DNA from: Pseudomonas typographi
GTDB taxonomy: Bacteria > Pseudomonadota > Gammaproteobacteria > Pseudomonadales > Pseudomonadaceae
NCBI RefSeq assembly: GCF_014694385.1
Contig: NZ_JAAOCA010000019.1
Location: 56,238 to 120,237, forward strand
Length of the DNA: 64,000 nt
Reading direction: 5' to 3'
The notes below the pieces were generated by a model that was not told where the DNA came from, ran no database searches, and worked only from the letters and a program-made list of their open reading frames with translations. Made by a program: the position numbers and the translations under genes. Positions 1 through 8,404 of the stretch are shown one piece after another; the first letter of the stretch is position 1; each line of letters starts with the position of its first letter.

Positions 1-77
1 GCGGGTTTGACCCGTAGATCGTCGGCGCGAAAATCCGCAAAAGTGGCGTCGATCAGGGCGAAGGCGTGTTCGGCCAT
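1..77 (-). CDS. nitE: NitE, nitrogen-starvation GNAT acetyltransferase (partial, N-terminus only)
   Basis: Only the first 25 or so codons lie in the window, beginning ATG-GCC-GAA-CAC, and the gene runs off the left edge. The N-terminal peptide (MAEHAFALIDATFADFRADD...) and its place just after the radical SAM gene fit the MSMEG_0567/Sll0786-type N-acetyltransferase that follows nitD in Nit1C clusters. The assignment rests mainly on gene order, because no catalytic part is visible. It would be co-transcribed with nitBCD, with about 24 bases separating it from nitD. Confidence 0.6.
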   Translation of the reverse strand, partial: MAEHAFALIDATFADFRADDLRVKP

Positions 78-101
78 GGCAAGGCTCCCGGTGGGTGCTG
101 G

Positions 102-1187
102 CTATTCGTGTTGGCGCAGCGCCGAGCAAGCGCCGCATTTGGCGCAGCCGGCGTGGATGTTGGCCGAATGCAGGCCGTGGCGGCGCAGGCTTTGGCCGAT
201 GCGAGGGTACAGCGCCTGCATGAATTCGCTGCTGGGCTTGGGGTGGCCTGCCAATGGAGTGCCGTCGATGGGCACGAACGGCACCACGAAGGGGTACACC
301 CCCATGGCCGCGAGCCGCTCGCTCATCTGGGCGATGGCGTCTTGGCTGTCGCCCAGGCCTGCGAGGATGTACGTGCTTACCTGGCCATGGCCGAACACCT
401 TCACCGCCGCCTCGAAGGCGCTGAAGTAGCGCGCCAGCGGCACCTGCGCCTTGCCCGGCATGATCTTGGCGCGTACCGCGTCGGTCACCGCTTCCAGGTG
501 CATGCCCAACGACACCACGCCGGCCTGTTTGAGCCGGATGAACCAGCTGTCATCATCCGGTGGCTCGCATTGCGCCTGGATTGGCAACGCCACCACCGCG
601 CTCACCGCGGCCGCAGATTCACACAGGATGGCCGCGCCACGGTCGGGCGTGTTCGGTGTGCCGGTAGTCATCACCATGTGTTTGACGCCATCCAGGCGCA
701 CCGCAGCCTCAGCCACCTCCGCCAGTTGCGCTGGGCGCTTGCGGGCGATGGTGTTACCGCTGGCCAGGGATTGGCCAATGGCACAGAACTGGCAGGCGCT
801 TTCGGCCTGGTTGAGGCGAATGCAATGCTGCAACACGGTGGTGGCGAGCACGTCCCGGCTGTGCAGGGTGGCGATCTTCCGATAGGGGATACCGTCGGCG
901 GTGGCCAGGGCGTAGAACTTCGGCACAGCGGGCAAGGCCACCCGGCCCAGTGCCTGGCCTTCGCGAAAAATCAGCGCATGCTCGCCGGCCGCGTCGGGCA
1001 CGGCGTGGTAGGGCGATTGCAACGAGGCTTGGTTGAGCATCGGCACCATGGCGGTGTGCTCGCCCAGGGTCAGCGCTTTGTGGTCCGACGGGCCGGCGCC
1101 GCCCTTGCGCGCCAAGCCGCCGTCGCCCTGCCAGCGCAAGCCGTGGCACTGCAGTTCACTGAGCAGGTGTTGCGCCAGGTCAACCAT
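102..1187 (-). CDS. nitD: NitD, MSMEG_0568-family radical SAM protein
   Basis: This 361-residue radical SAM enzyme belongs to the Nit1C (nitrile/cyanide nitrogen assimilation) cluster; its reaction is unknown. Three cysteines spaced C-x9-C-x2-C (ending ACQFC) probably hold the 4Fe-4S cluster, with a stretched first interval compared with the classic CX3CX2C. A second group, C-x2-C-x2-C, lies close to the C-terminus (GCAKCGAC) and could bind another metal or cluster. The start at 1187 is chosen because GAGGAG sits 7 bases upstream; this overlaps the end of nitC by 8 bases and implies translational coupling. An in-frame ATG at 1220 lacks such a site. Confidence 0.87.
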   Translation of the reverse strand: MVDLAQHLLSELQCHGLRWQGDGGLARKGGAGPSDHKALTLGEHTAMVPMLNQASLQSPYHAVPDAAGEHALIFREGQALGRVALPAVPKFYALATADGIPYRKIATLHSRDVLATTVLQHCIRLNQAESACQFCAIGQSLASGNTIARKRPAQLAEVAEAAVRLDGVKHMVMTTGTPNTPDRGAAILCESAAAVSAVVALPIQAQCEPPDDDSWFIRLKQAGVVSLGMHLEAVTDAVRAKIMPGKAQVPLARYFSAFEAAVKVFGHGQVSTYILAGLGDSQDAIAQMSERLAAMGVYPFVVPFVPIDGTPLAGHPKPSSEFMQALYPRIGQSLRRHGLHSANIHAGCAKCGACSALRQHE

Positions 1188-2133
1188 GGGTAAGCTCCTC
1201 GAAACCGTTGCGGCGTTCATGCACGTGGCGGGCGGGGCGGCGGTCGATCAGCAGGCTGAGCAGCTCTGGGCGGCTGTAATGGCCTACGGAGTCCATCATG
1301 CGTTTGCGCTTGGCGATCAGGTTCAGGTCCAGGTCGGCGATCACCGCGCCTTCACCTTCGGTGAGCTGGCCAAGCAGCTTGCCCTCTGGGGTCACGATGG
1401 CGGTGAAGCAGCCGCCGGAAATCGGCTCGGCTTGGCAACCGGTGTCGGCCATCACCTGTGCTTGTTGTTCCGGCGCCAGCCAAGCGGTGGCGTTGACCAC
1501 GAAACAGCCGGCTTCCAGGGCGTGGTGGCGTATGGTCACTTCGATCTGCTCGGCGAATACCTGGCCCACCAATGAGCCCGGGAACATGCCCGCATGGATT
1601 TGCTCGCCATCGGCCATCAGTGCATAGCGCGCCAGCGGGTTGTAATGCTCCCAGCAGGCCAGCGCACCGACGCGGCCCACGGCAGTGTCGCTGGCACGCA
1701 GGCCGGCGCCATCGCCTTGGCCCCAGACCATGCGTTCGTGATAGGTGGGGGTGATCTTGCGCCGATGCTGGGCCAGCCGGCCATCGGCGTCGAACAGCAG
1801 TTGGGCGTTGTAGAGGGTACCGCCGTCGCGCTCGTTGACTCCGATGCAGGCCACGATACCCGCCTCACGGCAGGCTTCGCCGATTTGCGCGGTCACCTCC
1901 GACGGCACCGTGACCGATTCTTGCATCAGGCGCAGGTGCTCGCGGCCCATGGCCACCGGCGCTTGCACGAAGGAAAAATACGGGTAGTAGGGGACCACGG
2001 TTTCAGGGAATACCGCAAAGCGCACGCCTTCGCGGCCCAGGTCGAGCAGGGTTTGGCAGAGCTTGGCGACGGTGGCTTCCCGTGAATACAGTACGGGGCT
2101 GAACTGTACCGCGGCGGCGCGAACAGTGGGCAT
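1180..2133 (-). CDS. nitC: NitC, Nit6803-family nitrilase
   Basis: This 317-residue nitrilase hydrolyses nitriles to acid and ammonia. In Nit1C clusters of cyanotrophic pseudomonads this enzyme is needed for growth on cyanide or nitriles as nitrogen source. The catalytic triad is visible: Glu44 (VFPETVVP), Lys126 ([11 protein letters not shown]) and Cys160 ([10 protein letters not shown]). The CWEHYNPL context is that of true nitrilases rather than amidases. It is second in an operon read from nitB towards nitE, and its 3' end overlaps nitD. Length and motifs are complete and no damage is seen. Confidence 0.93.
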   Translation of the reverse strand: MPTVRAAAVQFSPVLYSREATVAKLCQTLLDLGREGVRFAVFPETVVPYYPYFSFVQAPVAMGREHLRLMQESVTVPSEVTAQIGEACREAGIVACIGVNERDGGTLYNAQLLFDADGRLAQHRRKITPTYHERMVWGQGDGAGLRASDTAVGRVGALACWEHYNPLARYALMADGEQIHAGMFPGSLVGQVFAEQIEVTIRHHALEAGCFVVNATAWLAPEQQAQVMADTGCQAEPISGGCFTAIVTPEGKLLGQLTEGEGAVIADLDLNLIAKRKRMMDSVGHYSRPELLSLLIDRRPARHVHERRNGFEELTHG

Positions 2134-2191
2134 GGGTGGCTCCTGGAAAAAAGGGCCCCACGCCCGCTCGGGCGCAGGGAGGGCGTACCGT

Positions 2192-2674
2192 TCAGGCGGT
2201 CCAGGTGTCGATGATCAGCGCGCCTTCACGGCGCATCAGCAGGCGCAGGTCCATCACGTCTAGCGGGTTGATGGCGCGGATGCCTTCGATCAGGGCCTTT
2301 TCGGTTTGCCCATACAGGGCCTGCAAGGCAAAGCGGCAGGCGTACACTTCGCCACCTTCGGCGAGGAACGCCTTGAGCTGGTTGTTCACCGCCAGGTGCC
2401 CGGGGAACGCCTCGGCGCCCAACGTGGGGAAGCCGCGCTGAACACCCAATTGCACGCCCGGCCCATACAGCAGCACCTTGGTTTCGAAGCCCTTGCGCAG
2501 TAGGCGCTTGGCTTGTAGCAGGTTCACCAGGCCGATCGAGCCTTCGAAGGCGATAGTGTGAAAGGTCAGCAGGGCTTTCTCGCCCGGTTCGGCCTTGACG
2601 TCCTCGAAAACCTTTTCTTCATAGTTCACCAAAAAGTCGCCGTCTTTGTACTGCTCGATGTTCACGCTGGGCAT
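2192..2674 (-). CDS. nitB: NitB, MSMEG_0572/Sll0783-family nitrogen starvation response protein
   Basis: This 160-residue protein of unknown biochemical role is the first gene of the operon. The fold resembles the DsrE/sulfur-relay-like small alpha/beta proteins: an early strand ([11 protein letters not shown]), then a segment on ageing or oligomer-type loops ([14 protein letters not shown]). It is identified by family resemblance and by being the promoter-proximal partner of the nitrilase. GGAG lies 8 bases before the ATG. Expression is expected from the sigma54 promoter about 60 bases upstream. Confidence 0.85.
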   Translation of the reverse strand: MPSVNIEQYKDGDFLVNYEEKVFEDVKAEPGEKALLTFHTIAFEGSIGLVNLLQAKRLLRKGFETKVLLYGPGVQLGVQRGFPTLGAEAFPGHLAVNNQLKAFLAEGGEVYACRFALQALYGQTEKALIEGIRAINPLDVMDLRLLMRREGALIIDTWTA

Positions 2675-2731
2675 CGCTTCGTCTCCGTGGGGCGGCCTTC
2701 ACCAAAGCGGCGAAGGCGTTTACAGAGGCAT

Positions 2732-2748
2732 AGCCAGGCCCGTGCCAA
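2732..2748 (-). promoter_or_regulatory. sigma54 (-24/-12) promoter of nitBCDE
   Basis: On the minus strand the sequence reads TTGGCACG, then GGCC, then TGGCT. This fits the RpoN consensus TGGCACG-N4-TTGCW with the GG and GC doublets at correct spacing and one mismatch in the -12 element. It ends about 58 bases upstream of the nitB ATG, leaving a leader of roughly 45 bases. The divergent gene encodes a sigma54 activator, which makes the match credible. Confidence 0.82.
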
Positions 2749-2836
2749 TTTTCATGGTGTGTGCATAAGTGATTGATTCGTAGCTATAAAAGCATCTGAT
2801 CTGGTTTTTTCGGTGCAAACTGGGCCTACCGCTACG

Positions 2837-2870
2837 CTACGAAAAACAGTACTAATACGAGTTTTCGTAG
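2837..2870. promoter_or_regulatory. Inverted repeat, likely NitA enhancer/operator
   Basis: Perfect 9-bp arms CTACGAAAA and TTTTCGTAG are separated by 16 bases. The heptamer ACAGTAC occurs both inside the spacer and just after the right arm. The site lies about 90-130 bp upstream of the -24 element of nitB and just ahead of nitA, the usual place for an activator enhancer that could also control its own gene. Assignment to NitA is inference. Confidence 0.6.
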
Positions 2871-2893
2871 CCAACAGTACGAGGCTTCGTGTC

Positions 2894-4783
2894 ATGAGCG
2901 AGACCGATTACTTCGAGGCATGGGCAGACCTTGCCTATGCGTCCCGGCACATGGCCTTCGAGCACTGCGCCGAGGCCATCGCCGTGCTCGACCCCTGGGC
3001 CGACCGTTTTGTAGACTTGAACATCGCCACCTGCCGGCTGTTTGGCCACCCCCGCCAGCTATTGCTCGAGCGCCCGGTGAGCCGGTTGTTCGGCCACCAG
3101 TTGGCGGATTTGATCGTGTTCACCCAAGGGGTGATGGAAAAGGGCCGTGGCTGGAGCGACGCACTCAGTTGCCAGTGCAAAAGTGGCGAGCGGCTGCAAT
3201 TGGAAGTGTCTGCTACCACCCTGGCCGGCCACGCCCGGCCGCACTTGGTGCTAGTACTGCGTGAGCAAAGCGAACAACGTTTCCAGCGCGACCGGGCCAT
3301 TACCGAGCGCACCATGCGCGCCGGGCTGCTGGAGTGGCGCAATATCCTCAACCTGTTCCAGGAAACCGAGCGCGATAACCAACTGTTGCTCAGTGCGGTG
3401 GGCGATGGCATCTACAGCATCGACAGCCAGGGCCTAGCCACCTTCGTGAACCCCGCCGGGGCGCGCATGCTCGGCTGGGAGCCTACCGACATGATCGGTA
3501 AGAACATCCACCGCATTCACCACCACAGCCATGCCGACGGCAGCCATTACCCCGTGGAGGATTGCCCGATCTACCGCGCGGTGCGCGATGGGGTCGTGCA
3601 TGAGGGCCGCCAGGAGGTGTTCTGGCGGCGCGATGGCAGTTGCTTCCCGGTCGAATTCACCAGCACCCCGGTGATCGCAGACAGCCGCATCGTCGGTGCA
3701 GTGGTAGTGTTTCGTGATATCACCGAGCGGCGTACCACTGAGCAACAACTGCAACAAGCGCTGGCCGAGTTGCAGCAGCTCAAGCAACGCCTGGAAGAAC
3801 AAAACGCCTACCTGCAAGAAGAAATCCGTATCGAACACAGTTACCGGGAAATCGTCGGCCAGAGCGAGGCGATCCTTAAAATCGTACGGCAGATCGACGT
3901 GGTAGCCCCCACCGATGCCAGTGTGCTGATCCACGGTGAATCCGGCACCGGCAAAGAGCTGATCGCCCGCGCCATCCACCAGGCCAGCCGCCGTGCCGAG
4001 CAGCCGTTGATCCGGGTGAACTGCGCGGCGATCCCGGCAGACCTGTTCGAAAGCGAGTTCTTCGGCCATGTGCGCGGGGCCTTCACTGGCGCGCTGCGTG
4101 ACCGCACCGGGCGTTTTGAACTGGCCGATGGCGGCACCTTGTTCCTCGATGAGATCGGCGAAATCCCCTTGGACCTGCAAAGCAAGTTGCTGCGAGTGTT
4201 GCAGGAGGGGCAGTTCGAGCGGGTGGGGGAGGAGCGCACGCGCAAGGTGGATGTGCGCATCATCGCGGCGACCAACCGCGACCTGCGCGTAGAGGTGGCG
4301 GCCAAGCGCTTTCGCGAAGACCTGTACTTTCGCCTGAACGTGTTCCCGCTGACCTCGCCTGCACTGCGCGAGCGGCCTGAAGATGTCGCCCCGTTGGCGG
4401 CGCATTTTCTGAAGCAGATCGGCCAGCGCCTGAACCGCCCGGGCCGGCGTTTGCGCAAAGGCGACATCGAGCGCCTACAGCGTTACAGCTGGCCAGGTAA
4501 CATCCGCGAATTGCAAAACGTGATCGAGCGGGCACTGATTACCTCCCGCGGGGCCGAACTGGACCTGGTGCTGCCCAGCGACTCGGCGCCCAGCGAACCG
4601 GCCTCGGCGGCGCCGAAGCGGATACTCACCGATGCCGAGCTGCGCCAGTACGAGCGGGACAACACCCTGGCGGCGCTGGAGGCCTGCGCTGGCAAATTGT
4701 TCGGCGCCGACGGCGCGGCGCAAATGCTGGGGATCAAACCGACTACCCTGGCGTCGCGGCTGAAAAAAATCGCAGCGCCCTGA
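2894..4783 (+). CDS. nitA: NitA, PAS-containing sigma54-dependent transcriptional activator
   Basis: This 629-residue bacterial enhancer-binding protein is divergent from nitBCDE and presumably activates it under nitrogen limitation or nitrile/cyanide exposure. Reading the domains in order: an N-terminal PAS-like sensor (about residues 15-120), a second PAS domain (about 155-280), a short coiled coil rich in Leu/Gln, then the AAA+ core with Walker A GESGTGKE near 347, the sigma54-contacting GAFTGA loop near 394 and Walker B GGTLFLDEIGE near 413. It ends in a Fis-type helix-turn-helix (MLGIKPTTLASRLKKI). The start is set at 2894, with GAGG 9 bases upstream. An upstream in-frame ATG at 2813 would place coding sequence across the inverted repeat and is less likely. 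The stop codon lies inside a 14-base match to the end of the MITE-like element described below. Confidence 0.92.
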   Translation: MSETDYFEAWADLAYASRHMAFEHCAEAIAVLDPWADRFVDLNIATCRLFGHPRQLLLERPVSRLFGHQLADLIVFTQGVMEKGRGWSDALSCQCKSGERLQLEVSATTLAGHARPHLVLVLREQSEQRFQRDRAITERTMRAGLLEWRNILNLFQETERDNQLLLSAVGDGIYSIDSQGLATFVNPAGARMLGWEPTDMIGKNIHRIHHHSHADGSHYPVEDCPIYRAVRDGVVHEGRQEVFWRRDGSCFPVEFTSTPVIADSRIVGAVVVFRDITERRTTEQQLQQALAELQQLKQRLEEQNAYLQEEIRIEHSYREIVGQSEAILKIVRQIDVVAPTDASVLIHGESGTGKELIARAIHQASRRAEQPLIRVNCAAIPADLFESEFFGHVRGAFTGALRDRTGRFELADGGTLFLDEIGEIPLDLQSKLLRVLQEGQFERVGEERTRKVDVRIIAATNRDLRVEVAAKRFREDLYFRLNVFPLTSPALRERPEDVAPLAAHFLKQIGQRLNRPGRRLRKGDIERLQRYSWPGNIRELQNVIERALITSRGAELDLVLPSDSAPSEPASAAPKRILTDAELRQYERDNTLAALEACAGKLFGADGAAQMLGIKPTTLASRLKKIAAP

Positions 4784-4801
4784 AACACCACACCCGGTTG
4801 T

Positions 4802-5743
4802 TTACAAACCCTTCGCCTCGTCTGCCCCCAGGTGCACGTTCATGCATTGCACCGCCGCCCCGGCGGCACCTTTGCCGAGGTTGTCGAGGCGGCAGATCAG
4901 GTTGATGCGCTCGTCGTTGCCGAACACGAACAGGTCGGCGCGGTTGGTGTCGTTGCAGCCCTGCACATCGAAGAAGCCGCCGCTGAGGTTACCGGCGTCA
5001 TCGCCGAAGGGCAGCACGCGGATGAACTGTTCGCCGTGGTAATGCTTGGCCAGGGCGGCTTGCAGCGCCTGCGGCGTGGCACCGTTGGCCAGTTGCGACG
5101 GGTGCAGGGGAATGGTCACCGCCAGGCCCTTGAGGAAATTGCCCACGATAGGGTTGAACACCGGCGCCTGGCCCAGGCCGGTTTGCACGCGCATTTCTGG
5201 CAGGTGTTTGTGCTGCTGGTTCAAGCCATACGGGCGCGGGCTATGCAGTGCCGGGCCGCCCGCTTGGTAGTCGGCGATCATCTGTTTGCCGCCGCCGCTG
5301 TAGCCGGTGATTGAGGTGGCGCTGAGCAGGGCGCTGGCCGGCAGCAGCCCGGCATCGACCAGCGGGCGCACCAGCAGGATAAACGCGGTGGCGTGGCAGC
5401 CAGGGTTGGCGATGCGCTTGGTGGCCCGTAGTTTCTCGCGCTGCCCTGGGGCGAGTTCCGGCAGGCCGTATACCCACGCTGGGTCGATACGAAACGCCGT
5501 GCTCGCATCGATCACGCAGGTGTCGGGGTTTTCCAGCAGGGTGACCGCTTCGCGCGAGGCGGCATCGGGCAGGCACAAAAAGGCCAGGTCCGCGGCATTG
5601 AGCAGGCGGCCGCGCTCTACCGGGTCTTTGCGCTTGGCTTCGTCGATGCGCAGCAGTTCGATATCGTCACGCTTGCTCAGGTAATCGAGCAAGCGCAGGC
5701 CGGTGGTGCCTTCCTGGCCGTCGACATAGATCTTGTGGGTCAT
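4802..5743 (-). CDS. argC: N-acetyl-gamma-glutamyl-phosphate reductase (type 2)
   Basis: This 313-residue ArgC of the short type catalyses the NADPH-dependent reduction of N-acetylglutamyl phosphate in arginine biosynthesis. The catalytic cysteine is Cys116 in ANPGCHATA. The nucleotide-binding N-terminus ([13 protein letters not shown]) is typical of type 2 enzymes, and the [10 protein letters not shown] loop follows. Many pseudomonads carry this second argC besides the longer type 1 gene. It converges with nitA with only 18 bases between them. Confidence 0.93.
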   Translation of the reverse strand: MTHKIYVDGQEGTTGLRLLDYLSKRDDIELLRIDEAKRKDPVERGRLLNAADLAFLCLPDAASREAVTLLENPDTCVIDASTAFRIDPAWVYGLPELAPGQREKLRATKRIANPGCHATAFILLVRPLVDAGLLPASALLSATSITGYSGGGKQMIADYQAGGPALHSPRPYGLNQQHKHLPEMRVQTGLGQAPVFNPIVGNFLKGLAVTIPLHPSQLANGATPQALQAALAKHYHGEQFIRVLPFGDDAGNLSGGFFDVQGCNDTNRADLFVFGNDERINLICRLDNLGKGAAGAAVQCMNVHLGADEAKGL

Positions 5744-5881
5744 CTTGAAGCCTCTGTGGGGTGCGCATGGGCAAATGGGGGCAAGAGTTTAACCCGTGTG
5801 TGGGGGCCAATGGAAACCGTGGCAAACCTGTGGGCGCCGCGTATTGTCTGATGCAGTGAGCCTTGAAACGGAGTGATTGCG

Positions 5882-6193
5882 ATGGACCTTACCCTGAGTG
5901 AGCACGAGCTGCCTGGCGCCGATCTACGCGGGGCGCTCGAGCTGTGGATCACCGGCCCCACCGGCCCGCGCCAGCCGCTGACGGAGGCTGGGCAGTTTTG
6001 CCTGTGGCGCGGCCGGCCCATGGTGAGCCATGACATGCTCAGCGAGGGCACCCATGAGCAGAACGTGCGCAGGGTGTGGCTGCGCCTGGAGCACCCACAA
6101 GACCCAGCCCGCCTGGGCTGGGCCGAGGCCCAGGTGCGCCAGCGGGTGCAGGCGCAGGGGCTGGAAGGCGAGTTCTACCCCACACAGGCCTAG
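5882..6193 (+). CDS. Small protein of unknown function
   Basis: This 103-residue protein, rich in Leu, Arg and Glu, has no signal peptide or membrane segment. GGAG lies 8 bases before the ATG at 5882; an in-frame GTG three codons earlier (5873) is possible. Codon use looks native. I recognise no family. It could be a small cytoplasmic helper specific to pseudomonads, and the neighbours do not suggest a job. Confidence 0.6.
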   Translation: MDLTLSEHELPGADLRGALELWITGPTGPRQPLTEAGQFCLWRGRPMVSHDMLSEGTHEQNVRRVWLRLEHPQDPARLGWAEAQVRQRVQAQGLEGEFYPTQA

Positions 6194-6346
6194 CGTGGCG
6201 TCGCATAAGCGGGCCGAACACGTTTGCTGTGGCCTCTCGCGCACGGGCTGCGCGGGCGCCGCCCGTGCGCCGGCCATCGGCGGTATTGAACGGTGCAGTG
6301 GCACGGGCTTCGAACGGGTATCAATGGCCCGATCAGGAGTATCTGG

Positions 6347-6610
6347 ATGAAAGACCAAACCCAAGGCCAATGGCCCCAGCGTGAGGGGCCCGAGCACGCC
6401 CGTGGCTTGCCGGGGTACCCCGAGCAGGGCCATAGGCCCAAGGCTGGCGCAGGGCAAGATGAGCCAGGTTTTGACCCCGACTCGCCGGACGTGAAAGACC
6501 CACAAATGGACCCGCTGCACCCCGCCGAGGTGCCCGAGGTACCGGGCGAGGATGTGACCACCGAGCGCCGCGCCCCGGGCCATGAGTACCCGCCCTACAG
6601 CAAGCCTTAA
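6347..6610 (+). CDS. Small proline-rich, acidic, probably disordered protein
   Basis: This 87-residue protein is dominated by Pro, Gly, Asp, Glu, Gln and His and has almost no large hydrophobic residues, so it is probably intrinsically disordered. AGGAG lies 7 bases ahead of the ATG, which supports translation. It has a repeated short theme of Asp-Pro and Glu-Val-Pro near the C-terminus. No family is recognised and its function is unknown. It stands alone upstream of the isomerase gene. Confidence 0.6.
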   Translation: MKDQTQGQWPQREGPEHARGLPGYPEQGHRPKAGAGQDEPGFDPDSPDVKDPQMDPLHPAEVPEVPGEDVTTERRAPGHEYPPYSKP

Positions 6611-6676
6611 GGGCTGTAACGTTACAGCCAGTGCGCTATCGTGTCGGTATCGTTCATAACAACAAGGACCTGCCCG

Positions 6677-7909
6677 ATGCCTCTGGCTCACCTAGCCCAT
6701 TTGCCCCGCAGCAGTTGGCTGCGCAAGCCTGGCCACCACCGCTGGCTCGAAGACGAGGGCGATCGCTTGCTGGCGTTTGCCCGTGCCGCGCGCATGCCCG
6801 GCGGTTTCGGTAGCCTCGATGGGTTTGGCCGTTTGCCGGCCGATGCGGTACCCGACACCACCTTCAGCGCCCGCATGACCCACTGCTTCGCCCTGGCGCA
6901 CTTGCTGGGCCTGCCAGGTTATGCCGACTTGGCAGACCATGGCCTGGCGGCCTTGGCCGGCCCTCTGCGGGATGCCGAGCACGGTGGCTGGTTTTCATCG
7001 GCGGCGCGGGAGGGCAGCAAGGGCTGCTACGTGCATGCCTTCGTGTGCTTGGCGGCCAGCTCTGCCTATGTGGCCGAGCGCCCTGGTGCGCAGGCGCTGC
7101 TTGAGCAGGCGGCCGCGGTTTATCAGCAACATTTTTGGGCCGACGCCGAAGGCGCTTTTCGGGAGTCGTTCGCCCGCGATTGGCAAAGCGAGGAACCTTA
7201 CCGTGGCGCCAACAGCAACATGCACAGCGTGGAAGCCTGCCTCGCCCTGGCGGCGGCACTGAGCCAACCGGTGTGGCTCGACCGGGCCTTGGCCGTGGCC
7301 CAGCGGGTGGTGCATGAGCGCCCGGGCGAGGGCGTTAACGAGCATTTCGACCTCCACTGGCAACCCCTGCCGGATTACAACCGCGACGCCCCCGACCACC
7401 CGTTTCGCCCCTACGGCCTCACACCTGGGCACGCCTTCGAGTGGGCGCGCTTACTGCTGGAACTGGAAGCTGCGCGCAAAAGCGCCGGCCTCGACGCGCC
7501 GCCCTGGCTGTTCGAAGACGCCCCCGCGTTGTTTCGCTATGGCGTCACCCGCGGCTGGGCCGTCGATGGCTTGCCAGGGGTGGTGTACACGGTCAATGAA
7601 GCCGGTGCGCCGATAGTGCGCGAGCGCCTGCACTGGACCCTCGCCGAAGCCTGCGCGGCGGCAGCGACCCTGCTGCAGCGCTGTGGTGACGCCCAATACG
7701 AGCAGTGGTACCAGACGTTCTGGGGGTTTATCGACCAACACTTGATCGACCGCGTACATGGCAGTTGGCACCATGAGTTGGACCCGGCCAACCAACCGGC
7801 CGGGCGCCTGTGGCCGGGCAAGGCCGACCTGTACCATGCTTACCAAGCGACGTTGATACCGCGCTTGCCGTTGGGGTTGAGCCTGGCGCGCTGGGCGCAA
7901 GGGCATTGA
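6677..7909 (+). CDS. AGE-family sugar isomerase, probably D-mannose isomerase
   Basis: This 410-residue (alpha/alpha)6-barrel protein belongs to the N-acylglucosamine 2-epimerase superfamily. Motifs expected to line the active site are present: ANSNMHSVEA, DYNRD, HPFRPYG, TPGHAFEWARL and HWTLAEA. This pattern matches the mannose isomerase/YihS branch, which interconverts aldoses and ketoses (mannose and fructose) without a cofactor, better than the renin-binding-protein branch. The start is chosen at 6677, with AAGGA 8 bases upstream. Substrate is inferred from family only. Confidence 0.82.
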   Translation: MPLAHLAHLPRSSWLRKPGHHRWLEDEGDRLLAFARAARMPGGFGSLDGFGRLPADAVPDTTFSARMTHCFALAHLLGLPGYADLADHGLAALAGPLRDAEHGGWFSSAAREGSKGCYVHAFVCLAASSAYVAERPGAQALLEQAAAVYQQHFWADAEGAFRESFARDWQSEEPYRGANSNMHSVEACLALAAALSQPVWLDRALAVAQRVVHERPGEGVNEHFDLHWQPLPDYNRDAPDHPFRPYGLTPGHAFEWARLLLELEAARKSAGLDAPPWLFEDAPALFRYGVTRGWAVDGLPGVVYTVNEAGAPIVRERLHWTLAEACAAAATLLQRCGDAQYEQWYQTFWGFIDQHLIDRVHGSWHHELDPANQPAGRLWPGKADLYHAYQATLIPRLPLGLSLARWAQGH

Positions 7910-7960
7910 CAGCGGGGGCGCGCCGGCAGCACCTGGCATGGGGGCGTTCGGGCGGGCGTT

Positions 7961-8365
7961 CTAGCGTGCGTCGATCGCGCAGTCGAACGTCTGTACTGGC
8001 TTCACCTCCGGTGCCCAGGGTTGTTGCGACACCAGTTTCAAGTGCCCGCTGCCGGCGGCGCTTACCTTGAAGCGCCACAGCGATTGGCCGTTGCCGCCCA
8101 CCAGCCCTGCGTCTTCAGGGTTGCTGTACACCTCCGGGCCGAGGCTTTGCAGTACCCCTGGGGCGGCGTCGACGATGCGCCAACGGTAACCGGTGGTGGG
8201 CAGGCTTGGCAGGGTGAGGTCCAGGTGTTGGCCCACCGCCAGGCGCGCTGGGCATTGGCTTTGCTTGGCCAAGGTAAAGGTTTCAGCCGGGTTGGGCGCA
8301 TGGGAAGTGCACGCCGCGAGCAGCACCAGGCTTACGGCGGGCAACAGGGGATAAAGGCGCGGCAT
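7961..8365 (-). CDS. icp: Chagasin-family (I42) cysteine protease inhibitor lipoprotein
   Basis: This 134-residue exported protein has a signal peptide ending in a lipobox (LLAAC), so it is probably a lipoprotein. The three inhibitory loops of chagasin are readable: PTTGYRW (BC loop), VGGNG...WRF (DE loop) and QPWAP (FG loop, RPW-like). It should inhibit papain-like cysteine peptidases in the envelope. It lies directly downstream of the second Lon gene, the same pairing known in P. aeruginosa (PA0778 next to PA0779), and may share its transcript. Confidence 0.86.
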   Translation of the reverse strand: MPRLYPLLPAVSLVLLAACTSHAPNPAETFTLAKQSQCPARLAVGQHLDLTLPSLPTTGYRWRIVDAAPGVLQSLGPEVYSNPEDAGLVGGNGQSLWRFKVSAAGSGHLKLVSQQPWAPEVKPVQTFDCAIDAR

Positions 8366-8404
8366 AGGGGCTCCAAATAAACCAGCGAGCCCCCAGCATA
8401 GCTG

